64,000 nucleotides of DNA, taken from CAZZHG01 sp964653655. Lineage in GTDB: Bacteria > Bdellovibrionota > FAC87 > UBA2466. Below the pieces are notes generated by a model that saw only the letters and a list, made by a program, of their open reading frames with translations, was not told where the DNA came from and made no database searches. The stretch covers positions 1 through 64,000 of the forward strand of contig CAZZHG010000002.1 in assembly GCA_964653655.1 (NCBI GenBank), written 5' to 3'. The first letter of the stretch is position 1. Each line of letters begins with the position of its first letter. Positions 24,968-32,916 of this stretch are shown in pieces. The translations under genes were made by a program, and so were the position numbers.

Positions 24968-25399
24968 TCAGCCTACGTCGCGCACGGCGACGACTTTCGC
25001 GGTGGGACGGCGGAGCGCTTCGGCGGCTCGGTTGAAGGCCATGCTCCATTCGCGCGACAGCTCTCCGGACCATTTGTCGCGCCCGATGGCGGCGATCGTT
25101 TTCAGCCACGTTTCCCCGAGGGCCGCGAAGTGTACGTTGCGCACGCCGTTCTGGCGCAAAGACCGCGCGTAGGGAGCAAGCTCCCGTGAAAGCTCATCCG
25201 GATTGTCCAGGTGCTTGAGAATCAGGTGCAGGGCTTCCACGGTCGCGCGCTCGAGATTTCCGGCGGCGAACGCGGGGAGCAGCCGTTTCATTTCGGGATA
25301 AGTCTCAAAGAGAAGCCCGTAAAAGCGCGCGACGATTTCGTCTTCCGAAACACCTAACGCGCGAAACGAGTTTCGAATGATCTGGTGGTTGACCGGCAT
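24968..25399 (-). CDS. Single-domain globin-like protein lacking the proximal histidine
   Basis: 143 residues, the length of one globin domain. It can be aligned to the Vitreoscilla/flavohaemoglobin type through IVARFYGLLFETYPEMKRLLPAF (helices B-C, Tyr at B10, quoted in part), LRQNGVRNVHFAALGETWL (F-G-H region) and the final amphipathic helix. In that alignment the F8 proximal His (KHCQAGV in Vitreoscilla haemoglobin) is replaced by Leu (SLRQNGV), and the E7 position is Arg. Haem binding is therefore doubtful, as for non-haem globin sensor domains. The fold call is from pattern matching and moderately secure. Confidence 0.65.
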   Translation of the reverse strand: MPVNHQIIRNSFRALGVSEDEIVARFYGLLFETYPEMKRLLPAFAAGNLERATVEALHLILKHLDNPDELSRELAPYARSLRQNGVRNVHFAALGETWLKTIAAIGRDKWSGELSREWSMAFNRAAEALRRPTAKVVAVRDVG

Positions 25400-25450
25400 C
25401 GCTCTTTGGCTCCCCCTTCTTTTTCGGAAAGAGCCAGAGGCGTCTTAACT

Positions 25451-26236
25451 TTAACGTTGGGCGACGCTTTCGATCCGGCGGGCCGGGCGAGTGTCTTTTC
25501 GGAGCATTGCGGCAAATTCTTCCATCCCCCCGGAAACGCGTAGAGAATCGCGCAGAGAGAGCAGGCTCTTCACCTGGTCGCGGTGGTGGGAAGAAAGCCC
25601 CTCAAGTTCCTTGGAAGAGGGCTGCGACAACTTCGTTTCCGGGTGGGCCCGAAGCGCCGTTTCGAAGGCTTTGCGCTCTTTATCCGCCCGGCTTAGCCCC
25701 GGATCGGAAGCGAGCGAAGAGTAGCTTTCCGCGTAGGAAACCAGAAAGTCCGCGGACTCCTGAGCCGCCGTGAGAGCCGGCTCCGAAAAAACCTGTCCGC
25801 CGTAAGCGGCTTCCTTGTCGCGGTTCTGCCAGCCTTCGATTTGACCCTTGAGCGCGACGAGCGCGCCGCGGGTGTCCGCCGTGAGCTCGTTCGCCTTTCC
25901 GGGAACGAGAGACTTCACGCGGCCGAGCAAGTCCGCCTGATCCTTTCGCCATTCGGTGAGCTTGGGCTCCCAGCTCTGGCGCTCGGATTCGTTTTGGGGC
26001 ACGACCGAAAATTGAGTGGCGGAGGGAACGCCTCCGAAGACCGTGATGAAGTCGACGACCGCAAGCGCGGGAACGCGGCTGTTTGCCGTTTCCACCGACT
26101 GAGGAGCTCTGGGTCTCGAAGTGATTTGCCCCGTTTGAGTGGGGCTAGAGTGGGAGGGAGTCACGGCGAAGGCGCCGCGCATCGATCCGTCCATGATGAT
26201 TAGTACCGAGAGCCACAAAACGTTCCGCTTCTTCAT
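25451..26236 (-). CDS. Secreted protein of unknown function
   Basis: Start chosen at ATG 26236 (MKKRNVLWLSVLIIMDGSMRGAFA), since it gives a signal peptide and a GAGGTTCTC leader. 261 residues. The mature protein begins with a Ser/Thr/Pro-rich stretch. A charged, mostly helical domain follows (for instance RQSWEPKLTEWRKDQADLL and ESADFLVSYAESYSSLASD), with no Cys and no catalytic motif. I do not recognise the family. It lies 51 bp upstream of the globin gene on the same strand, so co-transcription is possible. Confidence 0.6.
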   Translation of the reverse strand: MKKRNVLWLSVLIIMDGSMRGAFAVTPSHSSPTQTGQITSRPRAPQSVETANSRVPALAVVDFITVFGGVPSATQFSVVPQNESERQSWEPKLTEWRKDQADLLGRVKSLVPGKANELTADTRGALVALKGQIEGWQNRDKEAAYGGQVFSEPALTAAQESADFLVSYAESYSSLASDPGLSRADKERKAFETALRAHPETKLSQPSSKELEGLSSHHRDQVKSLLSLRDSLRVSGGMEEFAAMLRKDTRPARRIESVAQR

Positions 26237-26406
26237 GAGAACCTCACCGTATCCACCCGCAAAGAGTGCATCAGGTATGCCATTTTGCCAAAGGCTAAAC
26301 ACCAACTCTCATTTGTCCGTATTCCCGACGAGTAGACCCCCGAACGATTCAGAATACATCGGGGTTGCGGGATCTTGAGCCGCACTGCACTCGTCTCTGA
26401 CGGTGC

Positions 26407-26562
26407 CTATGAGATCGTCGCCGTTGTCATCGTGAGGAGCTTGAAGCACTTGTTCCGATGCTGCCAGAATCGCCGCTCCAGATCGGAATTAACCCCGACG
26501 TATAAAACGGTTCTCTTCCAGTTAGTCGCAATGTAGACGTACCCTCTTTTTTCGCTCGGCAT
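26407..26562 (-). pseudogene. Truncated GIY-YIG endonuclease
   Basis: 51 codons starting ATG 26562. The protein begins MPSEKRGYVYIATNWKRTVL and continues YVGVNSDLERRFWQHRNK, the N-terminal half of the small GIY-YIG family (usual length about 90 residues). The Gly-Tyr-Val-Tyr-Ile and Tyr-Val-Gly strands and the catalytic Arg region are present. The frame then runs into a repeat end and stops, so the C-terminal half, with the metal-binding Glu, is missing. The fragment lies mostly inside the inverted-repeat element 26426-26602. Confidence 0.75.
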
Positions 26563-26602
26563 GGGCCAAAGCTTGCTCCGTCGCTTCGCTCCTCACAATG
26601 AC
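26426..26602. repeat. Inverted-end repeat element carrying the GIY-YIG remnant
   Basis: The left end GTCATCGTGAGGAGC (26426-26440) and the right end GCTCCTCACAATGAC (26588-26602) are inverted repeats matching at 14 of 15 positions. A further GTCATCGAGAGGAGC-like end lies on the minus strand near 26622-26639, suggesting nested or partial copies. Together they resemble the dispersed GTCAT...GAGGAGC repeats of many genomes. Apart from the truncated GIY-YIG frame, the 433-bp region 26237-26669 holds no gene. Confidence 0.6.
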
Positions 26603-26669
26603 ATGTGGGGAGCGTGTTTCCCCGCTCCTCTCGATGACAAGGGGGCGCAGGCTCTGCTATCTCTAAGCA

Positions 26670-27566
26670 ATGTCCGCCCCCTTCTTTCTCGCCGGCGAGG
26701 TCGCCGCGCTCAGCGCCGCCGTCGTCTGGTCGGGTTCCATCGCGGGCTTTCGGTACTATGGGAGCGGCTTTCCAGCTCGCGAGGCGAATCTTTTCAAGAA
26801 CGCACTTTCCGCGGCGGGACTTCTGCTGCTGCTCGCGTGGTTCGGCGGAACGCTGCCGCCGACGGCCCAAACTTGGTTCTGGCTGACGGTGTCGGGTTTC
26901 GTCGGAATCGCCGTTGGAGACACGGCATTCTTCGCCGCTCTCTCTCGGCTCAACGTTCAAGTTACTTCCGTCACGCAGTGCTTGAGCCCCGTCACCGCCG
27001 CGGTTCTCGCTTGGGTGTGGCTGGGAGAGAGCCTTCGCCCGAACGAGATTTTCGGAATGGTGCTGACGATCGGCGCGGTCGCCGGCGTGATTCTTCTGGG
27101 CGGCCACTCCCGTTACATTTCGAAGGCCCATTGGCGGTCGGGGCTGGGCTTCGCGGTGCTCTCGGCGGTTGCGAACGGTTCCGGCATCGTGATGGCGAGA
27201 AGCGCCTTCCAGGAAGTGGATGCGGTGACGGGAACCTTCATCCGCGTGGCCTCGGCGCTTCTCGTGCTCATTCCCATCGTGCGGTACCAGAAGCCGACCA
27301 CGTTTCGTTACCGCGACATTCTCACGCCGCGGGCAAGGGGAGTGGGACTGACTCTTTCGGCGCTTGCCGGGTCTTTTTTAGGACTGCTTTTGATGTCGGT
27401 GGGCATCAAATACGCGAAGGCGGGGGTGGCGGCGGCGCTGAGCCTCACCTATCCCCTCTGGGTGGTCCCCATCTCGAGGATCTTTCTCGACGAGCGCTCC
27501 ACCGTCGCAGGAGTCGTTTGCATCCTCGTCGCCGTTCTCGGCGTCGCGCTGATGTTCTACCGCTGA
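26670..27566 (+). CDS. EamA/DMT-superfamily transporter
   Basis: 298 residues with ten predicted membrane helices arranged as two EamA repeats (about residues 5-140 and 150-295). Each begins with a helix and a short charged loop. TAAVLAWVWLGESLRPNEIFGMVL at the end of repeat one (quoted in part) and PISRIFLDERSTVAGVVCILVAV at the end of repeat two are the usual EamA helix-9/10 phrases. Such proteins export amino acids or other metabolites; the substrate cannot be told. The stop codon abuts the convergent protease gene with no spacer. Confidence 0.88.
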   Translation: MSAPFFLAGEVAALSAAVVWSGSIAGFRYYGSGFPAREANLFKNALSAAGLLLLLAWFGGTLPPTAQTWFWLTVSGFVGIAVGDTAFFAALSRLNVQVTSVTQCLSPVTAAVLAWVWLGESLRPNEIFGMVLTIGAVAGVILLGGHSRYISKAHWRSGLGFAVLSAVANGSGIVMARSAFQEVDAVTGTFIRVASALLVLIPIVRYQKPTTFRYRDILTPRARGVGLTLSALAGSFLGLLLMSVGIKYAKAGVAAALSLTYPLWVVPISRIFLDERSTVAGVVCILVAVLGVALMFYR

Positions 27567-29033
27567 CTATTTTTTCTCGGGAGCCGGGGCCGGGGCGGTT
27601 GCCGTCCCGGGAGCATGAGACTCGTCCGTAGTGCCGGACGCGCCTCCGCCGGCCGTGCGGGGGGAGGGCTCGTAGTAAATCGCGAAGTTTTCGAGTTGCG
27701 GGTGGGAGTACTCCTTGCGCCCAGTCCAGACACAAGCCTGCTGGCTATCGGGGTTGGGAAAAATCGCCCGGAGCTGGTAGTCGACGGGGTCGCCCGTGCG
27801 TGCATCGACGCTCCCAAATCCGCCGGGAATCTTTTTCCACTGGATGGCGGCCATGAGTTTGTCCAAGTCGTCACCGTAAATGCGGCGCAGGAACCCGTGA
27901 CGCTGGATGCGGGACTCGAGATCGTCCACAAGGTTTTGATTTTTGTCGCCGACGCCCGAGTTGAATCGAAGGCGATTGTACTCGTCCACGAAGTCGTTGT
28001 AGGCCTCGCGTAACCGATCGATTTCCTTCTCGGGTTTCTTGTCGCGTTTGGCTTTCTTGTAAGCCTCCGAAGCCTCCTCCATTTTGGGCTTCAAGGCATC
28101 GGCCTCGGCGGCGGCCTTTTTACCGTCCACTATCTGCCGCCTCACGGTGGCCTTGAGGTCCTTGAGCCTTCTCTGCAAGGCCGGCAGGTCCTCGTTCAGA
28201 TCCTCCTCGATTTTTTTCCGGAGTTTTTTCTTTTCCGATTCGATTTGCGCCTGCTGGTCCGCTTCCGAGACGTCGATCCACTTGGTGTGGTCGTCGTTTA
28301 GCACGCGGGTATTGATGTAGACGTCTTCGAAGGGGTGGTATTGCTTTTTCTCGCAGTAGTAGCGAGTCAGCTCCGGGCCGGTGACTTTGCCGTCCGCTTC
28401 ATTCTTGTCGTTCGCTTTGTCGGCAGCGGCGAAGTTGTCCTTGTTGCACATCACCTCCAGCATATCGAGTGTGGACTGGTTGATGTACCCGTTCTTCTTG
28501 GGCATCGTCACACTCTGATCACCCGCGCAGGTTGCCCCCATGCAGAAGTTGGGCGAGCAGGCGAGCCCCGCCTGGCAGGCGCTCAGCCAGATCGAAGGCG
28601 TCTGCATGTTGTCGCCGATGGCTTTGAGCAACTGGTCCGTCGGTACGTCCTCTATGCCCCGGCCGATGCTCAACGATATCGATTCAATTTTGCCGGCGGG
28701 GGACCACTCCCGGTGCCTTACGCCGTGGCCGGAGATGAGTACCGGAACGTTTGCGGGCAAGTTTTTCTCTTTTAAGAAGGCCGCGACCTGTTCGGCGGTC
28801 GGTTCGTAGATCGGCCGGCCCGAGGCATCGGTGGGCTCAATGACTTCCATGGGGTCACACTTTTTCGGATCGGCGAGCATCTTTTTGATGCTCTCGCAGG
28901 CCCTGCGTACTTCGTCACTGCCATAGCAGATCAACACCATCATCCGATTCGGGGTGGTCTTGCCTTCCACCATGCTTTTCGGGGGCGCGGCGAAGGCCGA
29001 CAGAGAAAGCCAGGCGAGTGTGAACAGATGCAT
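27567..29033 (-). CDS. Secreted clan-CD (caspase-like) protein with long coiled coil
   Basis: Start chosen at ATG 29033, which gives a signal peptide (HLFTLAWLSLSAFAAPP); the open frame upstream lacks coding character. 488 residues. The caspase-hemoglobinase dyad is visible: His103 in VLISGHGVRHREW and Cys153 in SIWLSACQAGLAC. Several extra Cys (CSPNFCMGATCAG) follow and may form disulfides. Residues about 265-370 are a charged coiled coil, then comes a small C-terminal domain and a Pro/Ala tail. It is unlike the 13272 protein outside the dyad. Its upstream end overlaps no other gene and diverges from the peroxidase gene. Confidence 0.7.
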   Translation of the reverse strand: MHLFTLAWLSLSAFAAPPKSMVEGKTTPNRMMVLICYGSDEVRRACESIKKMLADPKKCDPMEVIEPTDASGRPIYEPTAEQVAAFLKEKNLPANVPVLISGHGVRHREWSPAGKIESISLSIGRGIEDVPTDQLLKAIGDNMQTPSIWLSACQAGLACSPNFCMGATCAGDQSVTMPKKNGYINQSTLDMLEVMCNKDNFAAADKANDKNEADGKVTGPELTRYYCEKKQYHPFEDVYINTRVLNDDHTKWIDVSEADQQAQIESEKKKLRKKIEEDLNEDLPALQRRLKDLKATVRRQIVDGKKAAAEADALKPKMEEASEAYKKAKRDKKPEKEIDRLREAYNDFVDEYNRLRFNSGVGDKNQNLVDDLESRIQRHGFLRRIYGDDLDKLMAAIQWKKIPGGFGSVDARTGDPVDYQLRAIFPNPDSQQACVWTGRKEYSHPQLENFAIYYEPSPRTAGGGASGTTDESHAPGTATAPAPAPEKK

Positions 29034-29113
29034 CGAGTTTCCTCGTGGATTGATTTTCAACCGGGGAGTTCTCTCATTATATACGGCTCGCCGCGTTCCA
29101 AGCCAGGGGGCGG

Positions 29114-29141
29114 TTGACGAAATTTCGGCAAACGGTAAAGT
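29114..29141 (+). promoter_or_regulatory. Possible sigma70-type promoter of the di-haem peroxidase gene
   Basis: TTGACG (29114-29119), a 16-bp spacer and TAAAGT (29136-29141) lie 50 bp upstream of the start codon in an AT-richer stretch. The -10 matches TATAAT at four of six positions, so this is only a reasonable guess. Confidence 0.4.
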
Positions 29142-29190
29142 TAGGAATTCCAAGTCTGCAATTTTTAGATCCATCATTCGGGAGGCTTAC

Positions 29191-30240
29191 ATGATTCGTC
29201 GGTTGGGCATCGCCTTGTTAGTCGCGCTTTTTGGATGCGCCAAGTCGGGAGATGTAGTCTCCACGGATACGGGCGAGAAAGCCGTGGAAGGGTTGCCGAC
29301 GCCACCCCTCGGCATCACCTCTAAATTGAGCGAGCTTCCCGAACCGCCGACGCCCGCGCGAGTCGCTCTCGGCCGCCATCTCTTCTTCGACAAGCGGTTG
29401 TCGATAGACAACACCGTTTCCTGCGCCACCTGCCACCGTCCCGAGAACGCCTTCTCGGAACCGACGCCCGTATCGACCGGCGTGAAAGGGCAGAAGGGCG
29501 GCAGAAAATCTCCGAGCTTCGTTAATCTCGCGTGGACTCTCTACCCGCACTTTTTCTGGGACGGCCGGGCCGCCTCCTTGGAAGAGCAGGCGAAAGGACC
29601 CATCGCCAATCCCATCGAAATGGGCAACACCCACGAGAACGCCGTGAAAACCATCGCGGGCATCAAAGGGTACGAACCGTTTTTCAAGTCGGCCTTCGGC
29701 AGCGCGGAAGTCACAATCGACAAGATCGCTAAGGCCATCGCCGACTACGAGCGCACCCGCATGAGCGGCAACTCGCCCTTCGACAAATGGCAGGCGGGCG
29801 ACATGAAGGCGGTTTCCGCCCAGGTTAAAAAAGGCCACGAGCTTTTCTTTGGAAAAGCCCGCTGCAACCAGTGCCACCTCGGCCAGAACTTCACGGACAA
29901 CCTCTTTCACAACTTAGGTGTGGGCTGGGACAAGAAGGCGAAGAAGCACAAGGACTCGGGCCGCATCGTGGTCTCGAAAAAGCCCGAGGACGAAGGCGCC
30001 TTCAAGACTCCCACGATTCGCGACATCTCGAAGCACGCTCCTTACATGCACGACGGCTCCATGAAGACGCTTCGGGAAGTGGTCCAGCACTACAACAAGG
30101 GCGGAAACAAGAACCCGACCCTCAGCCCGAAGATCGAGCCGCTGAAGCTGACCAACAAGGAAGTCGACGCGATTGTCGCCTTCATGCAGGCTCTCGACGG
30201 GGAGGGCTACCAGGATAAGGCGCCCGAACCGGTAATGTAG
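29191..30240 (+). CDS. Di-haem cytochrome c peroxidase (MauG/CcpA family), lipoprotein
   Basis: Start chosen at ATG 29191 behind GGGAGGC, giving a lipobox (LVALFGC, Cys16); 349 residues. Two c-type haem sites are visible: CATCH at residues 78-82 with GRHLFFDKRLS before it, and CNQCH at 225-229. The sequences FFWDGRAASLEEQAKGPI and PTIRDISKHAPYMHDGSMKTLREVV (quoted in part), with Met ligand candidates, are standard for bacterial di-haem peroxidases. These reduce H2O2 with electrons from small cytochromes or cupredoxins in the periplasm. Lipidation would anchor it to a membrane. It stands alone, with the phosphate regulon starting downstream. Confidence 0.92.
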   Translation: MIRRLGIALLVALFGCAKSGDVVSTDTGEKAVEGLPTPPLGITSKLSELPEPPTPARVALGRHLFFDKRLSIDNTVSCATCHRPENAFSEPTPVSTGVKGQKGGRKSPSFVNLAWTLYPHFFWDGRAASLEEQAKGPIANPIEMGNTHENAVKTIAGIKGYEPFFKSAFGSAEVTIDKIAKAIADYERTRMSGNSPFDKWQAGDMKAVSAQVKKGHELFFGKARCNQCHLGQNFTDNLFHNLGVGWDKKAKKHKDSGRIVVSKKPEDEGAFKTPTIRDISKHAPYMHDGSMKTLREVVQHYNKGGNKNPTLSPKIEPLKLTNKEVDAIVAFMQALDGEGYQDKAPEPVM

Positions 30241-30257
30241 AGCCTGTTATTCCGGCT

Positions 30258-30290
30258 ATTTACCGTATCTTTAACAATTCTTTAAGAAGC
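30258..30290 (+). promoter_or_regulatory. Candidate Pho box upstream of phoB
   Basis: Three consecutive 11-bp units begin at 30258, 30269 and 30280. Each has TTTA at positions 2-5 (aTTTAC, cTTTAAC, cTTTAAG). The same arrangement occurs upstream of pstS. An 11-bp direct-repeat period is the hallmark of PhoB/PhoP binding sites, which suggests autoregulation. Confidence 0.6.
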
Positions 30291-30328
30291 TGGGTTATCT
30301 CTGGGGAAACCTTTACCCAGGGGGCACC

Positions 30329-31036
30329 TTGGCAGGCGAGCCTAAGCACTCGAAAATCAAAGTTCTTATCATCGAGGACGACCCGGACATCGTGGAGCTG
30401 CTCGAGTACAACCTCGAGCGCGACGGCTTCGAAGTCGTCACGGCCCGGGACGGAGAGCTGGGCATCCGGGAAGCGGAACGCTGCCGGCCGGCGGTCATTC
30501 TGCTGGACCTGATGCTCCCGCGAGTGGACGGCCTGGAAGTCTGCCGCACCTTAAGGGGGCGGCCGGCCACCAAAGACACCCCTATCATCATGGTCACCGC
30601 GAAGGGCGAGGAGAGCGACGTCGTGCTCGGTCTCGGCATCGGCGCGGACGACTACGTGGTCAAACCCTTCAGCCCCAAGACCATCAGCGCCCGCATCCGG
30701 GCGGTCCTGCGCCGCACGGGCTCCCGCGGCCGGGATACCGACGGCACGCCCATCAACGTGGGCCCCGTGAACATCGATCCTTCCCGTTACGAAGTAACCG
30801 TGGACGGCGAGCCGGTCTCCATGACCCGCGCGGAATTCCGACTCCTCTATACCTTGGCCTCCCACCGCGGCCGGGTGCTTACCCGCGATCAGCTTCTCGA
30901 TAAGGTGACCGGCGGGGAAAGCATCGTGATCGATCGCAATGTGGACGTGCATATCGGCGCCATTCGCCGTAAGCTCGGCAACCATAGCGAGATGATCAGC
31001 ACCATCCGTGGGGTGGGGTACAAGATGAAGGACTAG
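30329..31036 (+). CDS. phoB: Phosphate response regulator PhoB
   Basis: 235 residues from TTG 30329; no better start fits. The receiver domain (residues 10-125) has the acidic pair IIEDDPD, phospho-acceptor Asp60 in ILLDLMLP, the Thr of MVTAKGE and the Lys of DYVVKPF. The C-terminal OmpR/PhoB winged helix carries MTRAEFRLLYTLASHRGRVLTRDQLLD and VDVHIGAIRRKLG (first quoted in part). It is followed 4 bp later by a PhoR-type kinase and then the pst genes, which settles PhoB over other OmpR-type regulators. It activates phosphate-starvation genes when phosphorylated. Confidence 0.93.
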   Translation: MAGEPKHSKIKVLIIEDDPDIVELLEYNLERDGFEVVTARDGELGIREAERCRPAVILLDLMLPRVDGLEVCRTLRGRPATKDTPIIMVTAKGEESDVVLGLGIGADDYVVKPFSPKTISARIRAVLRRTGSRGRDTDGTPINVGPVNIDPSRYEVTVDGEPVSMTRAEFRLLYTLASHRGRVLTRDQLLDKVTGGESIVIDRNVDVHIGAIRRKLGNHSEMISTIRGVGYKMKD

Positions 31037-31040
31037 GGGT

Positions 31041-32819
31041 TTGTTTCATTCCCGCTTTTACTGGAAAGTTTTCGCCAGCTACGTAGCTCTGGTCGGTATC
31101 ACGAGCGCCTTGCTCGGGGGGCTGGCCTATAGCCGTTTCCGCCACACTCTGCGCGATTCGTTCGAGAGCGATCTGCGAGGCCAACTCAACTCGCTGGCCG
31201 CCATGGGCCCCGAGGTTTTTCTCAATCCGCTCCAGGAAGATCTCGAGGAGCGCTTCACTCAGCTCGGTAAAATTTCGAAGTCCCGCTTCACGATCATCGA
31301 TCCGAAGGGCGTTGTGCTCATGGACACGGAGGCCGATCCCAAGGGAATGGAGAACCACGGCTCGCGCCCCGAGGTGATGGAGGCCTTGCGCTCGGGGGCC
31401 TCCCTCGTGCGGCGCCATAGCGCTACTCTCAAGAAGGATGAGATTTACGCGTCCCAAGCCGTCTACCGAGAGGGAAAAGTCCTCGGCGTGCTGAGGGCCG
31501 CGATGCCAATTGAGAACGAAAGCACCGTGCTCAACCAGCTCACGCGAAATATCCTCGCCGCGGTCGGTGCGTGTGTTTTCATCGCGCTTCTGCTGGGGGC
31601 GTGGGTCGCCGTGCGAATCACGGCCCCACTCAACGAAATGCGCGCCGTGGCCGAAGGCATGCGCGTAGGCGAGTACCACCGCCGGGTTACGAGGCTTCCG
31701 CGTAACGAGATTGGGCTTCTCGGGGACACATTGAACCGTCTCGGGGCGGAGCTGACGGTGAAGATTTCGAACCTCGCCCACGAGGAAGCGCAGCTTCGCG
31801 CGATTCTCTCCGGCATGGTGGAAGGGGTCATCGCTGTCGACGCGGGCGACACGATTCTCTACCACAACCGCGCCGCCGCGACCCTTCTCGGCCGAGAGGG
31901 GGAAGGCGGGCTATCGGGAAAGAAGATTTGGCAGTTTCTCGAGCTCCGCGGGCTTCGGGAAGTCGTCGAGCAGGTACGGGAAAAACGCGAGTCCGTGCAG
32001 AAGGAAATCCGTCTCACGCTCGAAGCGGGAGATCGGGTGCTCAACCTTCACGCGACGCCCTTCGAGACGTCCGTGTCCCGCGGCGTGATTCTCGTGCTCC
32101 ACGACATCACCGAGCTCAGGCGGCTGGAAAGCGTGCGCCGGGACTTCGTCGCCAACGTTTCCCACGAGCTCAAGACGCCGCTCACTTCCATCAAGGGGTA
32201 CGTCGAGACGCTTCTCGAAGGCGCCATCAACGACGAAAAACACAACACCCGCTTTCTGGAAAAAATTCACAAGCACGTGGGGCATCTGACGGATCTCGTG
32301 CAGGACTTGCTCGCCCTCGGCGAGATCGAGTCGGAGACCAAGCGGCCGACGCTTTCGACCGTCGATTGGAATCCGGCCATCGATGAAGTCGTCGGGCGTT
32401 ACGAGCTCGAGCTCACGCGCCGAAAGCTCACTTGCCGGCGGGATCCTTCGGGACCGGTTCGCGTGGTCGCCGACGCCGACGGTCTTTACCAGATCGCAAG
32501 CAATCTCGTTTCCAACGCCATCAAGTACACGCCGGAAGGCGGAAACATTCAGGTGCGGTGTTACGAAAAAGACGGCTTCGGCTGCCTCGAGGTCGTGGAC
32601 ACCGGCGTGGGAATCCCTGAAAAAGACCTTCCCCGCATCTTCGAGCGGTTCTACCGGGTCGACAAAGCCCGTTCCCGTGAAGTCGGGGGCACCGGCCTCG
32701 GACTCTCCATCGTGAAGCATCTGGTGGGGTCCATGAACGGCGAAATCCGGGTCGAAAGCAGGCTCGGCGGGGGCTCCAAGTTCACGGTCCGCCTGCCGCT
32801 AAGTGCCGAGACCGCTTGA
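31041..32819 (+). CDS. phoR: Phosphate sensor histidine kinase PhoR
   Basis: 592 residues from TTG 31041, 4 bp after phoB. An N-terminal helix and a second helix near residues 165-190 enclose an extracytoplasmic sensor of about 130 residues. A HAMP linker (ITAPLNEMRAVAEGMRVGEY), a PAS domain (about 240-350), HisKA with phospho-acceptor His375 in VSHELKTPLTSIKGY, and HATPase_c with NLVSNAIKY, DTGVGIP and GGTGLGLSI follow. A large periplasmic loop is longer than in E. coli PhoR and closer to the Bacillus PhoR layout. It senses phosphate limitation together with the Pst transporter and PhoU encoded next. Confidence 0.92.
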   Translation: MFHSRFYWKVFASYVALVGITSALLGGLAYSRFRHTLRDSFESDLRGQLNSLAAMGPEVFLNPLQEDLEERFTQLGKISKSRFTIIDPKGVVLMDTEADPKGMENHGSRPEVMEALRSGASLVRRHSATLKKDEIYASQAVYREGKVLGVLRAAMPIENESTVLNQLTRNILAAVGACVFIALLLGAWVAVRITAPLNEMRAVAEGMRVGEYHRRVTRLPRNEIGLLGDTLNRLGAELTVKISNLAHEEAQLRAILSGMVEGVIAVDAGDTILYHNRAAATLLGREGEGGLSGKKIWQFLELRGLREVVEQVREKRESVQKEIRLTLEAGDRVLNLHATPFETSVSRGVILVLHDITELRRLESVRRDFVANVSHELKTPLTSIKGYVETLLEGAINDEKHNTRFLEKIHKHVGHLTDLVQDLLALGEIESETKRPTLSTVDWNPAIDEVVGRYELELTRRKLTCRRDPSGPVRVVADADGLYQIASNLVSNAIKYTPEGGNIQVRCYEKDGFGCLEVVDTGVGIPEKDLPRIFERFYRVDKARSREVGGTGLGLSIVKHLVGSMNGEIRVESRLGGGSKFTVRLPLSAETA

Positions 32820-32829
32820 TTATCCCTCC

Positions 32830-32862
32830 CTTTAAGGCGTCTTTTTAGAATCTTTACAGTCT
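32830..32862 (+). promoter_or_regulatory. Candidate Pho box upstream of pstS
   Basis: Three exact 11-bp units begin at 32830 (CTTTAAG), 32841 (CTTTTTA) and 32852 (CTTTACA). A possible -10 element TATAGC lies at about 32881. The units match those before phoB. PhoB-type regulators bind such repeats in place of a -35 element. Confidence 0.65.
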
Positions 32863-32916
32863 CTCGATAGATCAGTGCGGTATAGCAACCCGCTTTCTTC
32901 TTAAGGAGTGTCGCTC

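Noticed and set aside
26561..27631. 356-codon plus-strand frame overlapping the EamA transporter
   Set aside because: Out-of-frame shadow; the transporter frame at 26670 has ten membrane helices and the family motifs.
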